Below are positions 1-7,884 of a stretch of DNA of 16,316 nucleotides, in pieces (within the stretch, counting starts at the first letter, position 1; every line of letters begins with the position of its first letter). The notes beneath the pieces are model-generated. The model saw only the letters and a program-made list of their open reading frames with translations, had not been told where the DNA came from and did not search any database. The stretch is from PVC group bacterium. Its GTDB lineage: Bacteria; Verrucomicrobiota; Kiritimatiellia; UBA8416; PXDI01. Position numbers and translations under genes: made by a program. Location: positions 1 to 16,316 of the forward strand of contig PXDI01000234.1 in assembly GCA_003565095.1 (NCBI GenBank), in the 5' to 3' direction.

Positions 1-2253
1 GAGAGTGAGACAGATCTTGAGCTGTATCTGGAAGTGGAGGAGGGCAAGTGGCTTGAGCCGGTGCTCGGCTATGCCTGGCTGATCGATGATTTAAATCAGC
101 TTGCGATTGTCGAAGGCGGAAATACCGCTGATCATGAAGGGCGTCTGTTGTCGGCAGTTCAAAGCAACGGGACGTTTGTTTTGAAAACAGCCATGAACAT
201 AAATCCTGACTGGTATGCATCGTTGGGCGGCCGCGGGGAATATGTGTTGGAGTTTGAATTAGATGGTGACGTTATAACCGGAACATACCGCGGAACATTC
301 GATGAGCGTCCGGTGGAAGGCGTATTGTCGGGTAATATCCGGCGTGAGCCCTGGCCCGCGCCGGTTTCTGAATGGAGAGAAGTTGCCCGCGGTGAGCATC
401 CGCGTCTTTATTTCCGCAAGAGCGATATTCCCCGCCTGCGAAAAATGGCAGGCACACCGGGCGGGAAAATGGTGCTGGCCAATCTGCGCGAAATACTGGT
501 TGGTCCTTTCACGCCGTGGCATGCCGCCGGTTACGGGTTTCTCTATCAAATCACTGCTGATCCCCGATATGCGGAGCTGGCCGGAACCTTCGTCGAAAGG
601 CTGTTGAGCGGTGCGCGCGACAAATTGGACGGCCGGTACTGGTGGTGTGAGCCAAAGGTCATCCGGCAAGGCTCAATGATCGAGGCGCTGGCGCTGGCTT
701 ATGATCTTTGTTATAACGCATGGGATGAAAATTACCGGCGGCGGATCGCCGGAATTCTGGAGCGTGAACTGCATGCGTTTATAATCGGCGGCGGTGAGGG
801 GTTTGATTCGAAACCCGAGCGTAACTGGTACGGGGTCTGGGTTGGCACGGCGGGAATTGTGGCATTGGCGATTCAGGGTGATGAACGTTTGCGGCTTCCG
901 CCCCGCCGGCTGCCTGTAAGAAATCAAGACACCGCGCAATGGCAGGCTTTTCTGGCGCGTGCCGACCGCTATATCAGTGACGATGCGCCTGAAGATATTT
1001 CCGCGTGGGCACTGCGGTTTACATATCGCCGTATGCAACGCTATTTCAGCGAGCGTGGCGGATGGGGCGACCATGGTTATTTCTGGGAGGGACAGCACTA
1101 CAGCCGGCTGCCGGGAAACAAAGGATGTCTGCCATTCTTTCTGGCATCACGCAGCGCCGCCGGACTGGATTTCGATTCTCATCCTGAATGCGGCGGACAA
1201 TGGATCATGTTACGCTGGCTGTATAATACCGTGGGAGAGAATGGTGAAATGCGTTATATACGCAACAATGAAGCAGGCGCGCGTTGGGATCATTACTCTT
1301 TTGACAATGTCGGCGGTGAATTTGCCAAAGGCGCGGGCATTTGCAACGAGGCCTACCTGCCGGCGGTCAAATGGTTTTACCGGAATGTTGTACACGCCAA
1401 AGGAGACCGCCCCTGCAATATCGGCGTATATCCGCATCATGCGGTGCTGGCCTATCTGCACTGGCCGTTCGGTCTTGAAGAGCGCAATCCGGCGGAGGTG
1501 CTTCCGTCGTTTCTGTACGACCGGCGAAAAGGCTATTTTGTTTTTCGCAAAAAATGGCAAAGTGCGGACGATCCGGTGGCGATGTTTCATTTGAGTCATG
1601 ACTATAGTTCATTACGTACGCCGCAGATTATGGTTTGGGGTCTGGGGGCGGAAATGAAGGGGGAGCCGGTAATGCGCTGGCATCCGATCGGCGATCTGCT
1701 CAACTGGCGCGGCGGAAGAGTGCTTGATGTGGCTGCGTCAGCAGACGGAGTCACGGTTGTTGCCGCCGAATTTCCGGTTCCGCCCGGCGGACAGATTTTG
1801 CGCCATGCTGGATCGTTTCTGGTTGATTGGTCCGGCAAAAGCGGCGCAACCGGCCTGATCGCGGTTGCCAATTTTCGTGAGAGCGTGCAACAGGAGGTTG
1901 ACGAAGAAGAGCGGGCGCGGCAGGCGGAAGCGTTGCAGAGAATGCCGCCGCAAATGCGCGAAATGATGGAAGCCCGTTTAAAATCGCGGCAGCCGCAACC
2001 TTTTACACCTCAGGTGGCGTCAGATGTGGAAAGGTTTTTTCAGCGCGGGGCGGAAAAACTCCGCACGACGGTTGTGGCATCCGGCGATGGCTTTCGTTTT
2101 GTGCTGATGACATTGCATGCCGGTGAACATCCTTCAGTCAGCACTTCCGGCGCAGGTCTTGACACTGTGGTGAACATTGGCGAACGTACCCTGCGGTTTG
2201 ACGGTACGCGTATTGTGGTGGAATCTATCGATAGTGGTTTTGGACAGTATTGA
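1..2253 (+). CDS. Heparinase II/III-like protein, 5' partial
   Basis: The reading frame is open from base 1 to the TGA at 2251-2253, so the true start lies upstream; the GTG at 34 is only the first start-like codon. The first ~110 residues are a beta-rich segment I do not recognise. From about 394 (HPRLYF) an alpha/alpha-toroid-like part follows, with NWYGVW near 820-840 and GGWGDHGYFWEG near 1057-1092. This organisation matches heparinase II/III and alginate-lyase-like proteins, which cleave acidic polysaccharides by beta-elimination, usually in the periplasm or outside the cell. A beta-rich C-terminal part begins near 1530 (YFVFRKKW). An E/R/Q/M-rich charged stretch at about 1880-1990 interrupts it and is probably a surface loop. 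I cannot confirm the catalytic Tyr/His by eye, and the usual H-x-D-x-G-x-F-like motif appears altered (RHAGSFLVDW). The family assignment is fairly sure; the substrate is unknown. Confidence 0.72.
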   Translation, partial: ESETDLELYLEVEEGKWLEPVLGYAWLIDDLNQLAIVEGGNTADHEGRLLSAVQSNGTFVLKTAMNINPDWYASLGGRGEYVLEFELDGDVITGTYRGTFDERPVEGVLSGNIRREPWPAPVSEWREVARGEHPRLYFRKSDIPRLRKMAGTPGGKMVLANLREILVGPFTPWHAAGYGFLYQITADPRYAELAGTFVERLLSGARDKLDGRYWWCEPKVIRQGSMIEALALAYDLCYNAWDENYRRRIAGILERELHAFIIGGGEGFDSKPERNWYGVWVGTAGIVALAIQGDERLRLPPRRLPVRNQDTAQWQAFLARADRYISDDAPEDISAWALRFTYRRMQRYFSERGGWGDHGYFWEGQHYSRLPGNKGCLPFFLASRSAAGLDFDSHPECGGQWIMLRWLYNTVGENGEMRYIRNNEAGARWDHYSFDNVGGEFAKGAGICNEAYLPAVKWFYRNVVHAKGDRPCNIGVYPHHAVLAYLHWPFGLEERNPAEVLPSFLYDRRKGYFVFRKKWQSADDPVAMFHLSHDYSSLRTPQIMVWGLGAEMKGEPVMRWHPIGDLLNWRGGRVLDVAASADGVTVVAAEFPVPPGGQILRHAGSFLVDWSGKSGATGLIAVANFRESVQQEVDEEERARQAEALQRMPPQMREMMEARLKSRQPQPFTPQVASDVERFFQRGAEKLRTTVVASGDGFRFVLMTLHAGEHPSVSTSGAGLDTVVNIGERTLRFDGTRIVVESIDSGFGQY

Positions 2254-2278
2254 ATAGTCGAATAACAGGGGCAGCATA

Positions 2279-2684
2279 GTGAATGTAGGCAAGCGTGAAT
2301 GTCCGGGATATCTTCGTGAGTATAAAGAGCTGATGCTTCATAGTGCTTCATGTGCTTCATAGGGTCCGAGAAAGCGGAAAACGGTTGTTGACCAGATGTG
2401 AAGCAAGCCGGATTGCACGAAAGGTAGCACTTGAGCTGTCCTGTCGGTACAGCGGGAAAAGTCAGCGTCAGACCGGTGAGTATTATGGGTACCGGGGAAA
2501 CGGTTCGGTGTTGAAGCAACGGAAACGACTTAAGGAGATAATGGAGACAGATGAAAGATTGCGAAAGCGATTTGAAAAATCAGCAAACAACTCGCAAAGA
2601 CGTGATTTCCGCTTTCTCGGTCTGACCTTAGGAGCTTTAGAGTGTTTCTACGCCTCAGATTCACGGACGCAGCGCGCAAAATGA
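2279..2684 (+). pseudogene. C-terminal relic of IS200/REP-type transposase (DnaA-like tail), frameshifted
   Basis: Only the tail of a transposase is visible. Frame 2 reads KRECPGYLREYKELMLH from about 2291 and hits TAG at 2360-2362. The match then continues in frame 3 with ARKVALELSCRYSGK, GEYYGYRGNGSV and KQRKRLKEIMETDERLRKRF, ending with TGA at 2682-2684. That second part resembles the DnaA-C-terminal-like helix-turn-helix found at the end of many REP-associated (Y1, HUH) tyrosine transposases. The catalytic HUH domain and tyrosine are absent, so it cannot be active. The frame change lies at the three TGCTTCAT copies (2334-2360), which suggests slippage as its cause. It sits only 25 bp after the heparinase-like gene. 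An alternative is an unrelated DNA-binding fragment, but the tail pattern is fairly characteristic. Confidence 0.55.
2334..2360 (+). repeat. Three short tandem copies of TGCTTCAT
   Basis: TGCTTCAT occurs at 2334-2341, 2344-2351 and 2353-2360, with spacings of 10 and then 9 bases. The unequal spacing coincides with the point where the transposase relic changes reading frame, so repeat slippage is a plausible origin of the frameshift. Confidence 0.7.
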
Positions 2685-2836
2685 TTACGGTCAACCAAAG
2701 ATAATACTTGGCTGAACAAATTTGCCTGTCGTATCATTTTCTCGACCTCATCTTTCGGTGTTTTTGCAATTCAACAAAAACTATTTACCGATTAGGAGGT
2801 CAATTTCAAAACATTATTTTTGACAGATGTGGTCCC
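2685..2836. other. Non-coding remainder of the 2254-2836 gap
   Basis: I see no credible gene here. A perfect Shine-Dalgarno-like AGGAGGT lies at 2794-2800 on the + strand but is not followed by a meaningful reading frame. ATGTGGT is directly repeated at 2827-2833 and 2839-2845; the second copy overlaps the stop codon of the polyprenyl synthase gene on the other strand. No clear terminator hairpin for that gene was found. Confidence 0.5.
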
Positions 2837-3679
2837 CTATGTGGTGCGGTTGAGGGCGGACTGTGCCAGATGGATGAGGGGGGCGGTTTTTGCGGGCGGG
2901 AATGCTGCCAGGGCATGAATGGCTTCGGCGGTGTATTTGGCGGCGTGAGTGCGCGCTTCTTCCGTTGACCAGACCTGCAGGCAGGAAAGTTCCTTATGGG
3001 CGGCAGCGGTTTCGTCGGAGTCGAGCAAATCATCAATAATCTGAAAAGCCAGGCCGGTTGCGTTTCCGTAGCGGACTAAAGCCTGCTGCCGGTCGGGTGC
3101 GGCGTCCGCCGCCAGTGCACCTGTTTCAACGGCGGCAGCAATCAGGTCGGCGGTCTTGTGCTGATGAATTGCGCAAATGGTTTTTTCGTCGGGGCGTTCG
3201 GCGCTGATGTCCATTACCTGGCCGGCGATAACCCCTTTGCTGCCGCCGGCGCGCGCCAGAGCGGTGACAATTTTTGCGGCATTGACGGGGGAGGCGGATG
3301 CGACTTCGAAAGCCATGGTCAGCAGGGCGTCACCGGTGAGCACTGCGATTGCTTCGCCGAATTGCACATGCACAGTCGGTTTGCCGCGCCGGGTGGTGTC
3401 GTCGTCCATGCAGGGCAGATCGTCATGTACCAGGGTGTAGGAGTGCAGCAGTTCGACCGCTGCGGCGGCGGTTAGCGCGGAGTCACTGCTGCCGCCGGCG
3501 GCATGGCAGGCCGCCAAGCAGAACAGCGGCCGGATGCGTTTGCCGCCGGGGAAGAGGCTGTAGCGCATGGCAGCATGCAGTGGATATGGCGGCGTGCCGT
3601 CTGCCGGCAGCAGCAAATCAAGCTGCTGTTCAACTTTTTGCAGCCATTCGCCGAGCAGTTTTTCTGAATTATTGTTCAT
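2837..3679 (-). CDS. ispA: Polyprenyl (farnesyl/geranylgeranyl-type) diphosphate synthase
   Basis: This cytosolic trans-prenyltransferase condenses isopentenyl diphosphate with allylic diphosphates and supplies C15-C20 precursors for polyprenyl carriers and quinones. Visible motifs in order are GGKRIR (45-50), the first aspartate-rich motif DDLPCMDDD (86-94) followed by TTRRGKPT, GQVMD (153-157), HKT (174-176) and the second motif DDLLD (216-220). The Cys before the last Asp cluster and the two-residue insertion in the first motif are typical of bacterial short-chain IspA-type enzymes. The loop after DDLLD is about 10 residues shorter than in E. coli IspA and lacks the usual LGK-x-x-G-x-D segment; this largely explains the 280-residue length against about 299. 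The C-terminus aligns with the family end. The gene stands alone on the minus strand, divergent from the acyltransferase set, with 87 bp between the starts. Product chain length cannot be decided by eye. Confidence 0.9.
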   Translation of the reverse strand: MNNNSEKLLGEWLQKVEQQLDLLLPADGTPPYPLHAAMRYSLFPGGKRIRPLFCLAACHAAGGSSDSALTAAAAVELLHSYTLVHDDLPCMDDDTTRRGKPTVHVQFGEAIAVLTGDALLTMAFEVASASPVNAAKIVTALARAGGSKGVIAGQVMDISAERPDEKTICAIHQHKTADLIAAAVETGALAADAAPDRQQALVRYGNATGLAFQIIDDLLDSDETAAAHKELSCLQVWSTEEARTHAAKYTAEAIHALAAFPPAKTAPLIHLAQSALNRTT

Positions 3680-3766
3680 TCATTAAGAATGTACCGGTTC
3701 GGTGTAATAGGCAAGGAAGTTTTATGCTTTCGTTTTGCGGGGCAATGCCTTTATGATAAGCGGTCA

Positions 3767-4552
3767 ATGATAAAGCCTTTACGGGGGTATGCGGTGAAAA
3801 AAGAGGAAATAGCCATTCAGGAGCAGATGAATTCCGCCGGCGGTTCTGCGTTTGAGAAGTATCAGCGTCTGATTGTCGGGCGCAAGGGACTGGGTGCGTT
3901 TGTGCTGTATGAGCTGGCGGCGTGTGTTTCGGGCTGGCCGGGTGCGGCGGGACTGTGGTTACGCGGCGTGCTTTACCGCCGGGTGCTCGGCTCGTGCGGG
4001 CGGGGGGTGGTTTTCGGCCGCTATACAACTTTGCGGCATCCACATAAGATCCAGATTGCCGACGGGGTGGTGATTGATGACGGCTGTTTGCTGGATGCTA
4101 AAGGGGAAGACAATCAAGGCATCCGGATCGGTAACGGTGTTTTTGTGGGCCGTAACAGTATTTTGAGCTGCAAGAACGGAGACATTACCGTTGGCGACAA
4201 GGTCAACATTGGTTTCAATTGTGAAATAGTATCGGCTTCCGAGGTGTTGGTCGGCGCGGGGTCGCTGCTGGCGGCGTACAGTTATTTAGTTGGAGCGGAT
4301 CATATTTTCAGCGATCCGGAAAAGCCGATACATGAGCAGGAGCGCTGTTCGCGCGGGATCCGGCTGGAGGAGAATGTCTGGGTCGGTGCGGGGGTGGTGG
4401 TGGCTGACGGTCAGCGGCTGGGGCGTAATTCCATTATCGGTGCCGGTGCGGTGGTGACATCAGATGTGCCGGAATACGCAATAGCTGCCGGGGTGCCGGC
4501 GAGGGTGCTGCGTGACCGGCGGGAGACGGGAGATAAACCGGATGCCGGATAA
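3767..4552 (+). CDS. Hexapeptide-repeat (LbH) acyltransferase
   Basis: The protein has a mostly helical N-terminus of about 70 residues and then a left-handed parallel beta-helix built from hexapeptide repeats such as IRIGNGVFVGRNS, ITVGDKVNIGFNC and VWVGAGVVVADG. It closes with the typical IIGAGAVVTSDVPEYAIAAG and VPARVL end of LbH O-acetyltransferases. Such enzymes acetylate sugars or sugar-linked lipids in the cytosol, often from acetyl-CoA, as trimers. A His usable for catalysis is present in GADHIFSDPEKPI. I take the ATG at 3767; a GTG at 3794 preceded by GGGGGT is an equally good start. The stop overlaps the start of the flippase-like gene, so they are co-transcribed and probably act on the same envelope glycan. 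The acceptor is not known. Confidence 0.82.
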   Translation: MIKPLRGYAVKKEEIAIQEQMNSAGGSAFEKYQRLIVGRKGLGAFVLYELAACVSGWPGAAGLWLRGVLYRRVLGSCGRGVVFGRYTTLRHPHKIQIADGVVIDDGCLLDAKGEDNQGIRIGNGVFVGRNSILSCKNGDITVGDKVNIGFNCEIVSASEVLVGAGSLLAAYSYLVGADHIFSDPEKPIHEQERCSRGIRLEENVWVGAGVVVADGQRLGRNSIIGAGAVVTSDVPEYAIAAGVPARVLRDRRETGDKPDAG

Positions 4553-5597
4553 TGAGTTGAAGTCTGCCGGGGTTGGTGGACAGGTTATAACGCTGCTGAA
4601 GCTGGTGCTGGTGGCCGGTTGTATTGCGATTGTCGTAAACCGGCTTAATTTTTACGAACTTCTGCGGGTCTGGCAGGGGCTGGTGCCGGGGTTTCTCTTG
4701 CTGGCGGCCTTCTTTATCATGACCGAGCCGCTGGTGGTGGCATTCAAATGGCATTTATTGATTCGCGGTTCGGGGGTGCCGGCATCATTTGGGGAGGTGT
4801 TGCGGGCAATTCTTACCGGCAATTTTTTGAGCATACTTTTCCCAACCTCTTTAAGTGCGGATGCTTTACGGCTGGCATTATTGGGGCGGCGGCATCGTGA
4901 TCTTGCGCATCTTACCGGAACGCTGGTGGCTGACCGTTTGGCGGCGGTGGCGGGGCTGGTGGTGCTTTCGCTGGCGGGACTGCCGTTTGCTTTACGCAGC
5001 CTTGGATGGAGCAGGGCATTGATGGGTGTGGTCTTGTTGTGTGTGTTTACCAGTGCGGCGATAGCTGTGATTCTGGCACCATGGACACAGCGGTTGCTGG
5101 TGTGGCTGGATGGTTGGGCGCAGCAGCATCCTTCGGCAGGCAGAACCATAAAATTTATGCGGCGTGCGACGGGGATCGTCCGGCGGGTGTATAATCCGTT
5201 GATGCAATTGATTCGTCAACCCAGGCTGCTGCTGATTGTTTTTTCAATGGGGATCGGGGTTCAGTTGTGGCGGATTATGCAGATTCGCATGCTGTTCTTG
5301 AGTCTGGGTGCCACACACGCGTTTATCTATGATGTGGCTTTTGTGCCGATGATTATCCTGTTGACACTGCTGCCTATCTCATTTTTTGGCCTGGGAATCA
5401 AAGAGGGCGCATTTATTTTTTTCTTCACCTCGATCGGGCTGGCGGTTGAAAAATGTGTCGGGGTTTCGCTGTTGACGTATCCGCTGATTATTCTGGCTTT
5501 ACTGCCGGGCGGCGTACTTTTTCTGCTGGGGGACCGCACGCAACTGATGAAATCGGTTGAGCAGTCAGAAACACAGGATGTTTTGCAAAGAGAGTGA
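4542..5597 (+). CDS. Flippase-like (UPF0104/LPG-synthase TM-type) integral membrane protein
   Basis: This protein of about 351 residues has around eight hydrophobic segments. It carries family landmarks such as AILTGNFLSILFPTSLSADALR and LTGTLVADRLAAVAGLVVLS (residues roughly 85-150) and a C-terminal PISFFGLGIKEGAFIFFF. These match the UPF0104/TIGR00374 lysylphosphatidylglycerol-synthase transmembrane family, also called flippase-like proteins (AglD/MprF type). Members are associated with lipid or polyprenyl-linked sugar translocation or late glycosylation steps in the inner membrane. The ATG at 4542 overlaps the end of the acyltransferase gene (stop 4550-4552). The UbiA gene starts 7 bp after its stop, so the three form one operon. 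The family call is confident; transport as its activity is inferred from homologues and context. Confidence 0.82.
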   Translation: MPDNELKSAGVGGQVITLLKLVLVAGCIAIVVNRLNFYELLRVWQGLVPGFLLLAAFFIMTEPLVVAFKWHLLIRGSGVPASFGEVLRAILTGNFLSILFPTSLSADALRLALLGRRHRDLAHLTGTLVADRLAAVAGLVVLSLAGLPFALRSLGWSRALMGVVLLCVFTSAAIAVILAPWTQRLLVWLDGWAQQHPSAGRTIKFMRRATGIVRRVYNPLMQLIRQPRLLLIVFSMGIGVQLWRIMQIRMLFLSLGATHAFIYDVAFVPMIILLTLLPISFFGLGIKEGAFIFFFTSIGLAVEKCVGVSLLTYPLIILALLPGGVLFLLGDRTQLMKSVEQSETQDVLQRE

Positions 5598-5604
5598 GGC
5601 ATAT

Positions 5605-6540
5605 ATGCAGGTGTTATCATACATAAAACTGGCCCGGCCGGATCACTGGTTTAAGAACATATTCATGCTGCCGGGGATTCTGCTGGCGTTCTGGTTTACG
5701 CCGGAGCTTTGGAATGTCGGCCTGTTTATGCGTCTGCCGGTGGGTTTTATTGCGGCCTGTCTGGTGGCATCCAGCAATTATGTGCTCAATGAAATACTGG
5801 ATGCACCGTCGGATCGTCATCACCCGGTGAAATGCGCCCGGCCGCTGGCCAGCGGTGCTGCTTCAATTAAGGTGGCGTATGTGCTGTGGTTATGTCTGGC
5901 GGCGGCAGGCGTTGCGACGGGCTTCATTCTGGGTGCGGCATTTGCGGCGATGGTGCTGTTGCTGTGGATTATGGGGATTGTATACAATGTCAGGCCGATA
6001 CGATCCAAGGATCTGCCGTATGTGGATGTGATGAGTGAAGCGGTGAATAATCCGATTCGTCTGGCACTGGGCTGGTATGCGGTTGGGGCAGGTGCCATGC
6101 CGCCGCTTTCGGTGATCATGGCGTACTGGATGTTCGGCAGCTTTCTGATGGCGGTTAAGCGCTTTGCTGAGTTTCGCCGGATTGACCATCTGGAGCGCGC
6201 TGCACAGTACCGCAAATCGTTTGCCTATTACAACGGTGAGCGGCTGCTGGAGAGCATAATGTTCTATGCGGCGTTTTTTGCGATGATGTCGGGCGTCTTT
6301 GTGACGCGCTATCAGATCGAATTAATTCTGGTTACGCCGCTGGTGTCGGTATGTATGGCATATTATCTGCATCTGGGCTTTAAACCGGACAGTCCGGTGC
6401 AATATCCGGAGTCACTTTGGCGGCAGAAGAAGCTGGCGGTGCTGGTAACCGTTACCTTCGTTGCGTGTGCGGTATTGCTGTTTATTGATCTGCCGGCATT
6501 TGCCGGGCTGTTTGATCCCTGGATAATGCCGCCGCGCTAA
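5605..6540 (+). CDS. UbiA-family prenyltransferase, DPPR-synthase-like
   Basis: This is an integral membrane prenyltransferase of about 311 residues with roughly eight to nine membrane segments. The first active-site motif is N62-E63-x-x-D66-x-x-x-D70 followed by RHHPVKCARPLASG, and the second region is YNVRPIRSKDLPYVDVMSE (127-145). The N-terminal ARPDHWFKN and the HP-x-K-x-x-RP pattern recall the decaprenyl-phosphate phosphoribosyltransferase branch rather than quinone or haem branches. In that branch a polyprenyl phosphate receives phosphoribose from PRPP. The Asn-Glu in place of Asn-Asp seems to be a subfamily trait. The ATG at 5605 is chosen because the upstream GAGAGTGAGG acts as a ribosome-binding site and LSYIKLARP is the normal family N-terminus. 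It follows the flippase-like gene by 7 bp. The substrate is inferred, not shown. Confidence 0.78.
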   Translation: MQVLSYIKLARPDHWFKNIFMLPGILLAFWFTPELWNVGLFMRLPVGFIAACLVASSNYVLNEILDAPSDRHHPVKCARPLASGAASIKVAYVLWLCLAAAGVATGFILGAAFAAMVLLLWIMGIVYNVRPIRSKDLPYVDVMSEAVNNPIRLALGWYAVGAGAMPPLSVIMAYWMFGSFLMAVKRFAEFRRIDHLERAAQYRKSFAYYNGERLLESIMFYAAFFAMMSGVFVTRYQIELILVTPLVSVCMAYYLHLGFKPDSPVQYPESLWRQKKLAVLVTVTFVACAVLLFIDLPAFAGLFDPWIMPPR

Positions 6541-6552
6541 AAAGAATAGCGC
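6534..6552. terminator. Small palindrome spanning two convergent stop codons
   Basis: GCGCTA at 6534-6539 and TAGCGC at 6547-6552 form a perfect 6-bp stem with a 7-base loop. The TAA of the UbiA gene (6538-6540) and the TAG of the outer-membrane protein gene (6537-6539, minus strand) lie in it. The stem is symmetrical and could end transcription from both sides, but neither side has a proper U-tract, so this is tentative. Confidence 0.3.
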
Positions 6553-7862
6553 AGGCCGATGCCGAAGGCATAGTTGCTGAGGTTGAAGTCGCCTGCTATC
6601 GGTTCGCGGTGCGCCAGGCCCATAAAAGTCATATGATGTTTCACGTCAGTTTCAAGCCACATTCTGCGGGCATAGAGTTCGATCCAGAGGTTGCGGTGAA
6701 TTTCGGCCATTGCGGCGGCATCCAGCACTCTGCCGGTGGCGTCATCGACATCCATCCAGCGCTGGTAACCGTCATTGGGCCATTCGGGAGAACCGTCCGC
6801 CCGCCACTGCCGGTATTCGGCCTGGGCATTCTGCCAGCCGTCCTCTGTTGAAAATCCATGATGCCACCAGCCGGTATATTTGAAGGATGAACTCAGCAAA
6901 GCCAGTCCGGCTCCGCCTTGCACCCGGATACGAATATTGCGGTCATAAACCAGCGGATTAAACTCATGTCTCAGGAAAAGCGTGGCCGCCGGACCGCGCA
7001 TCACGACGTTCCCGTCGCTATGACCGGTTGATCTGGTTATGGCTGCCGCCTCGAGGCGGTTATAGAAGTTCAGTTCAGTTCCGATCCATGGCAGAAACAG
7101 CCAGCTCACAAAGAAGTGCGGATGCCATGAGTCATGTTTGCGGGAGAGATAATCGACGCTGCCGACAAATTCATTTGATTTGTTATCGGTGAAACGCTGA
7201 TGCAGCAGGCGGAAGCCGATTTCGAGACGGTCCTGCATAAGCGTTGATGTAGATTCGGTCCAATCGCTCCAGGGGACACCCGGTATGCCGTCGGTGCGTG
7301 AAACGGCCGGTGCACGGGGCTGTCGCGGTCTGTCCGGGCGTCTGATCCGCGGATCGGGAGCGGTGGCGGCAACAGCATCGTCTTCAAGCATGCGTGCTAT
7401 ATTAATTGCGGGAGCTTCACGCACGAAAGTATCCAAATCCCCGGTATAGCGGCCGCGCATGTGGCGTACCACCTGGCGGCGGTTGACATCAATGAGTCCG
7501 GTTTCCAGTATCCATTGCTCGCTGCGTTGGTAGAGTTTGGCGTAAATTGAGTAAGGGGTTCCCAGCAGTCGGCCTGCTTCGGTGGCGGCGGTTTCATAAT
7601 TGGCATATACGGCCGGGTTAAAACGTTTTTGCCGCAGTTGGGTTTCGGTGCGGATTAGTGAAAGCGGTTCAAGCTGCGGATTACGCGCCACAGCCAGGTA
7701 TATTTCAGTACGGATACTGTCGAGAATGTTTTCGGGCACCGATGAATCGGTTTCCACCGGCATAATGATACATGCTGCTGCCGGGGCACCCCATGAAAGA
7801 GAAGTGCATGTAACAAACACTAAACAGAGAACTAACCATTGATGTATTTTGTTTACAAACAC
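6537..7862 (-). CDS. Outer-membrane beta-barrel protein with TolB/CsgG-like N-terminal domain
   Basis: The start is taken as the GTG at 7862, giving 441 residues. A strong AAAAGGAG (7872-7879) lies 9 bases before it and the protein then begins directly with a signal peptide (MFVNKIHQW, a hydrophobic core, cleavage near SWGAPA). Residues about 30-165 look like the alpha/beta domain of TolB-N/FlgO/CsgG-type proteins: ACIIMPVE, RTEIYLAVARNPQLEPL, AGRLLGTPYSIYAKLY and ETGLIDVNRRQVV. A Pro/Arg-rich linker follows (about 166-190). The remaining ~240 residues have alternating aromatic strands and end in GIGLRYSF with a terminal Phe, the usual outer-membrane beta-signal. The combination suggests an outer-membrane protein with a periplasmic domain. 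It follows the SGNH hydrolase gene closely (stop at 7885) and is probably translated from the same mRNA. Function unknown; no family is named with certainty. Confidence 0.7.
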   Translation of the reverse strand: MFVNKIHQWLVLCLVFVTCTSLSWGAPAAACIIMPVETDSSVPENILDSIRTEIYLAVARNPQLEPLSLIRTETQLRQKRFNPAVYANYETAATEAGRLLGTPYSIYAKLYQRSEQWILETGLIDVNRRQVVRHMRGRYTGDLDTFVREAPAINIARMLEDDAVAATAPDPRIRRPDRPRQPRAPAVSRTDGIPGVPWSDWTESTSTLMQDRLEIGFRLLHQRFTDNKSNEFVGSVDYLSRKHDSWHPHFFVSWLFLPWIGTELNFYNRLEAAAITRSTGHSDGNVVMRGPAATLFLRHEFNPLVYDRNIRIRVQGGAGLALLSSSFKYTGWWHHGFSTEDGWQNAQAEYRQWRADGSPEWPNDGYQRWMDVDDATGRVLDAAAMAEIHRNLWIELYARRMWLETDVKHHMTFMGLAHREPIAGDFNLSNYAFGIGLRYSF

Positions 7863-7871
7863 GATATCGGG

Positions 7872-7879
7872 CTCCTTTT
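7872..7879 (-). promoter_or_regulatory. Ribosome-binding site deciding the 7862 GTG start
   Basis: Minus-strand AAAAGGAG lies 9 bases upstream of the GTG at 7862-7860. An earlier ATG at 7904 would put a polar 14-residue extension before the signal peptide and overlap the SGNH gene, so the GTG start is preferred. Confidence 0.65.
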
Positions 7880-7884
7880 GTTGG

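Noticed and set aside
34..36. GTG as the start of the first gene
   Set aside because: The frame is open back to base 1 with coding-like sequence and no ribosome-binding site before the GTG; the gene is cut by the window edge.
259..1098. Long minus-strand reading frames opposite the heparinase-like gene
   Set aside because: They lie entirely antisense to a well-supported gene, show no family motifs, and are expected in GC-rich coding DNA.
2837..2850. C-terminal truncation of the polyprenyl synthase by the ATGTGGT repeat
   Set aside because: The last residues (ALNRTT) line up with the normal family end, so the shorter length is better explained by the missing internal loop.
2708..2968. Plus-strand frame of 86 codons near an AGGAGGT
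   Set aside because: Its second half is antisense to the polyprenyl synthase and the AGGAGGT lies inside it rather than before its start; composition is Gly/Cys-rich, as in a shadow frame.
3158..3756. Plus-strand frames opposite the polyprenyl synthase
   Set aside because: They mirror the synthase codons and have no recognisable domains.
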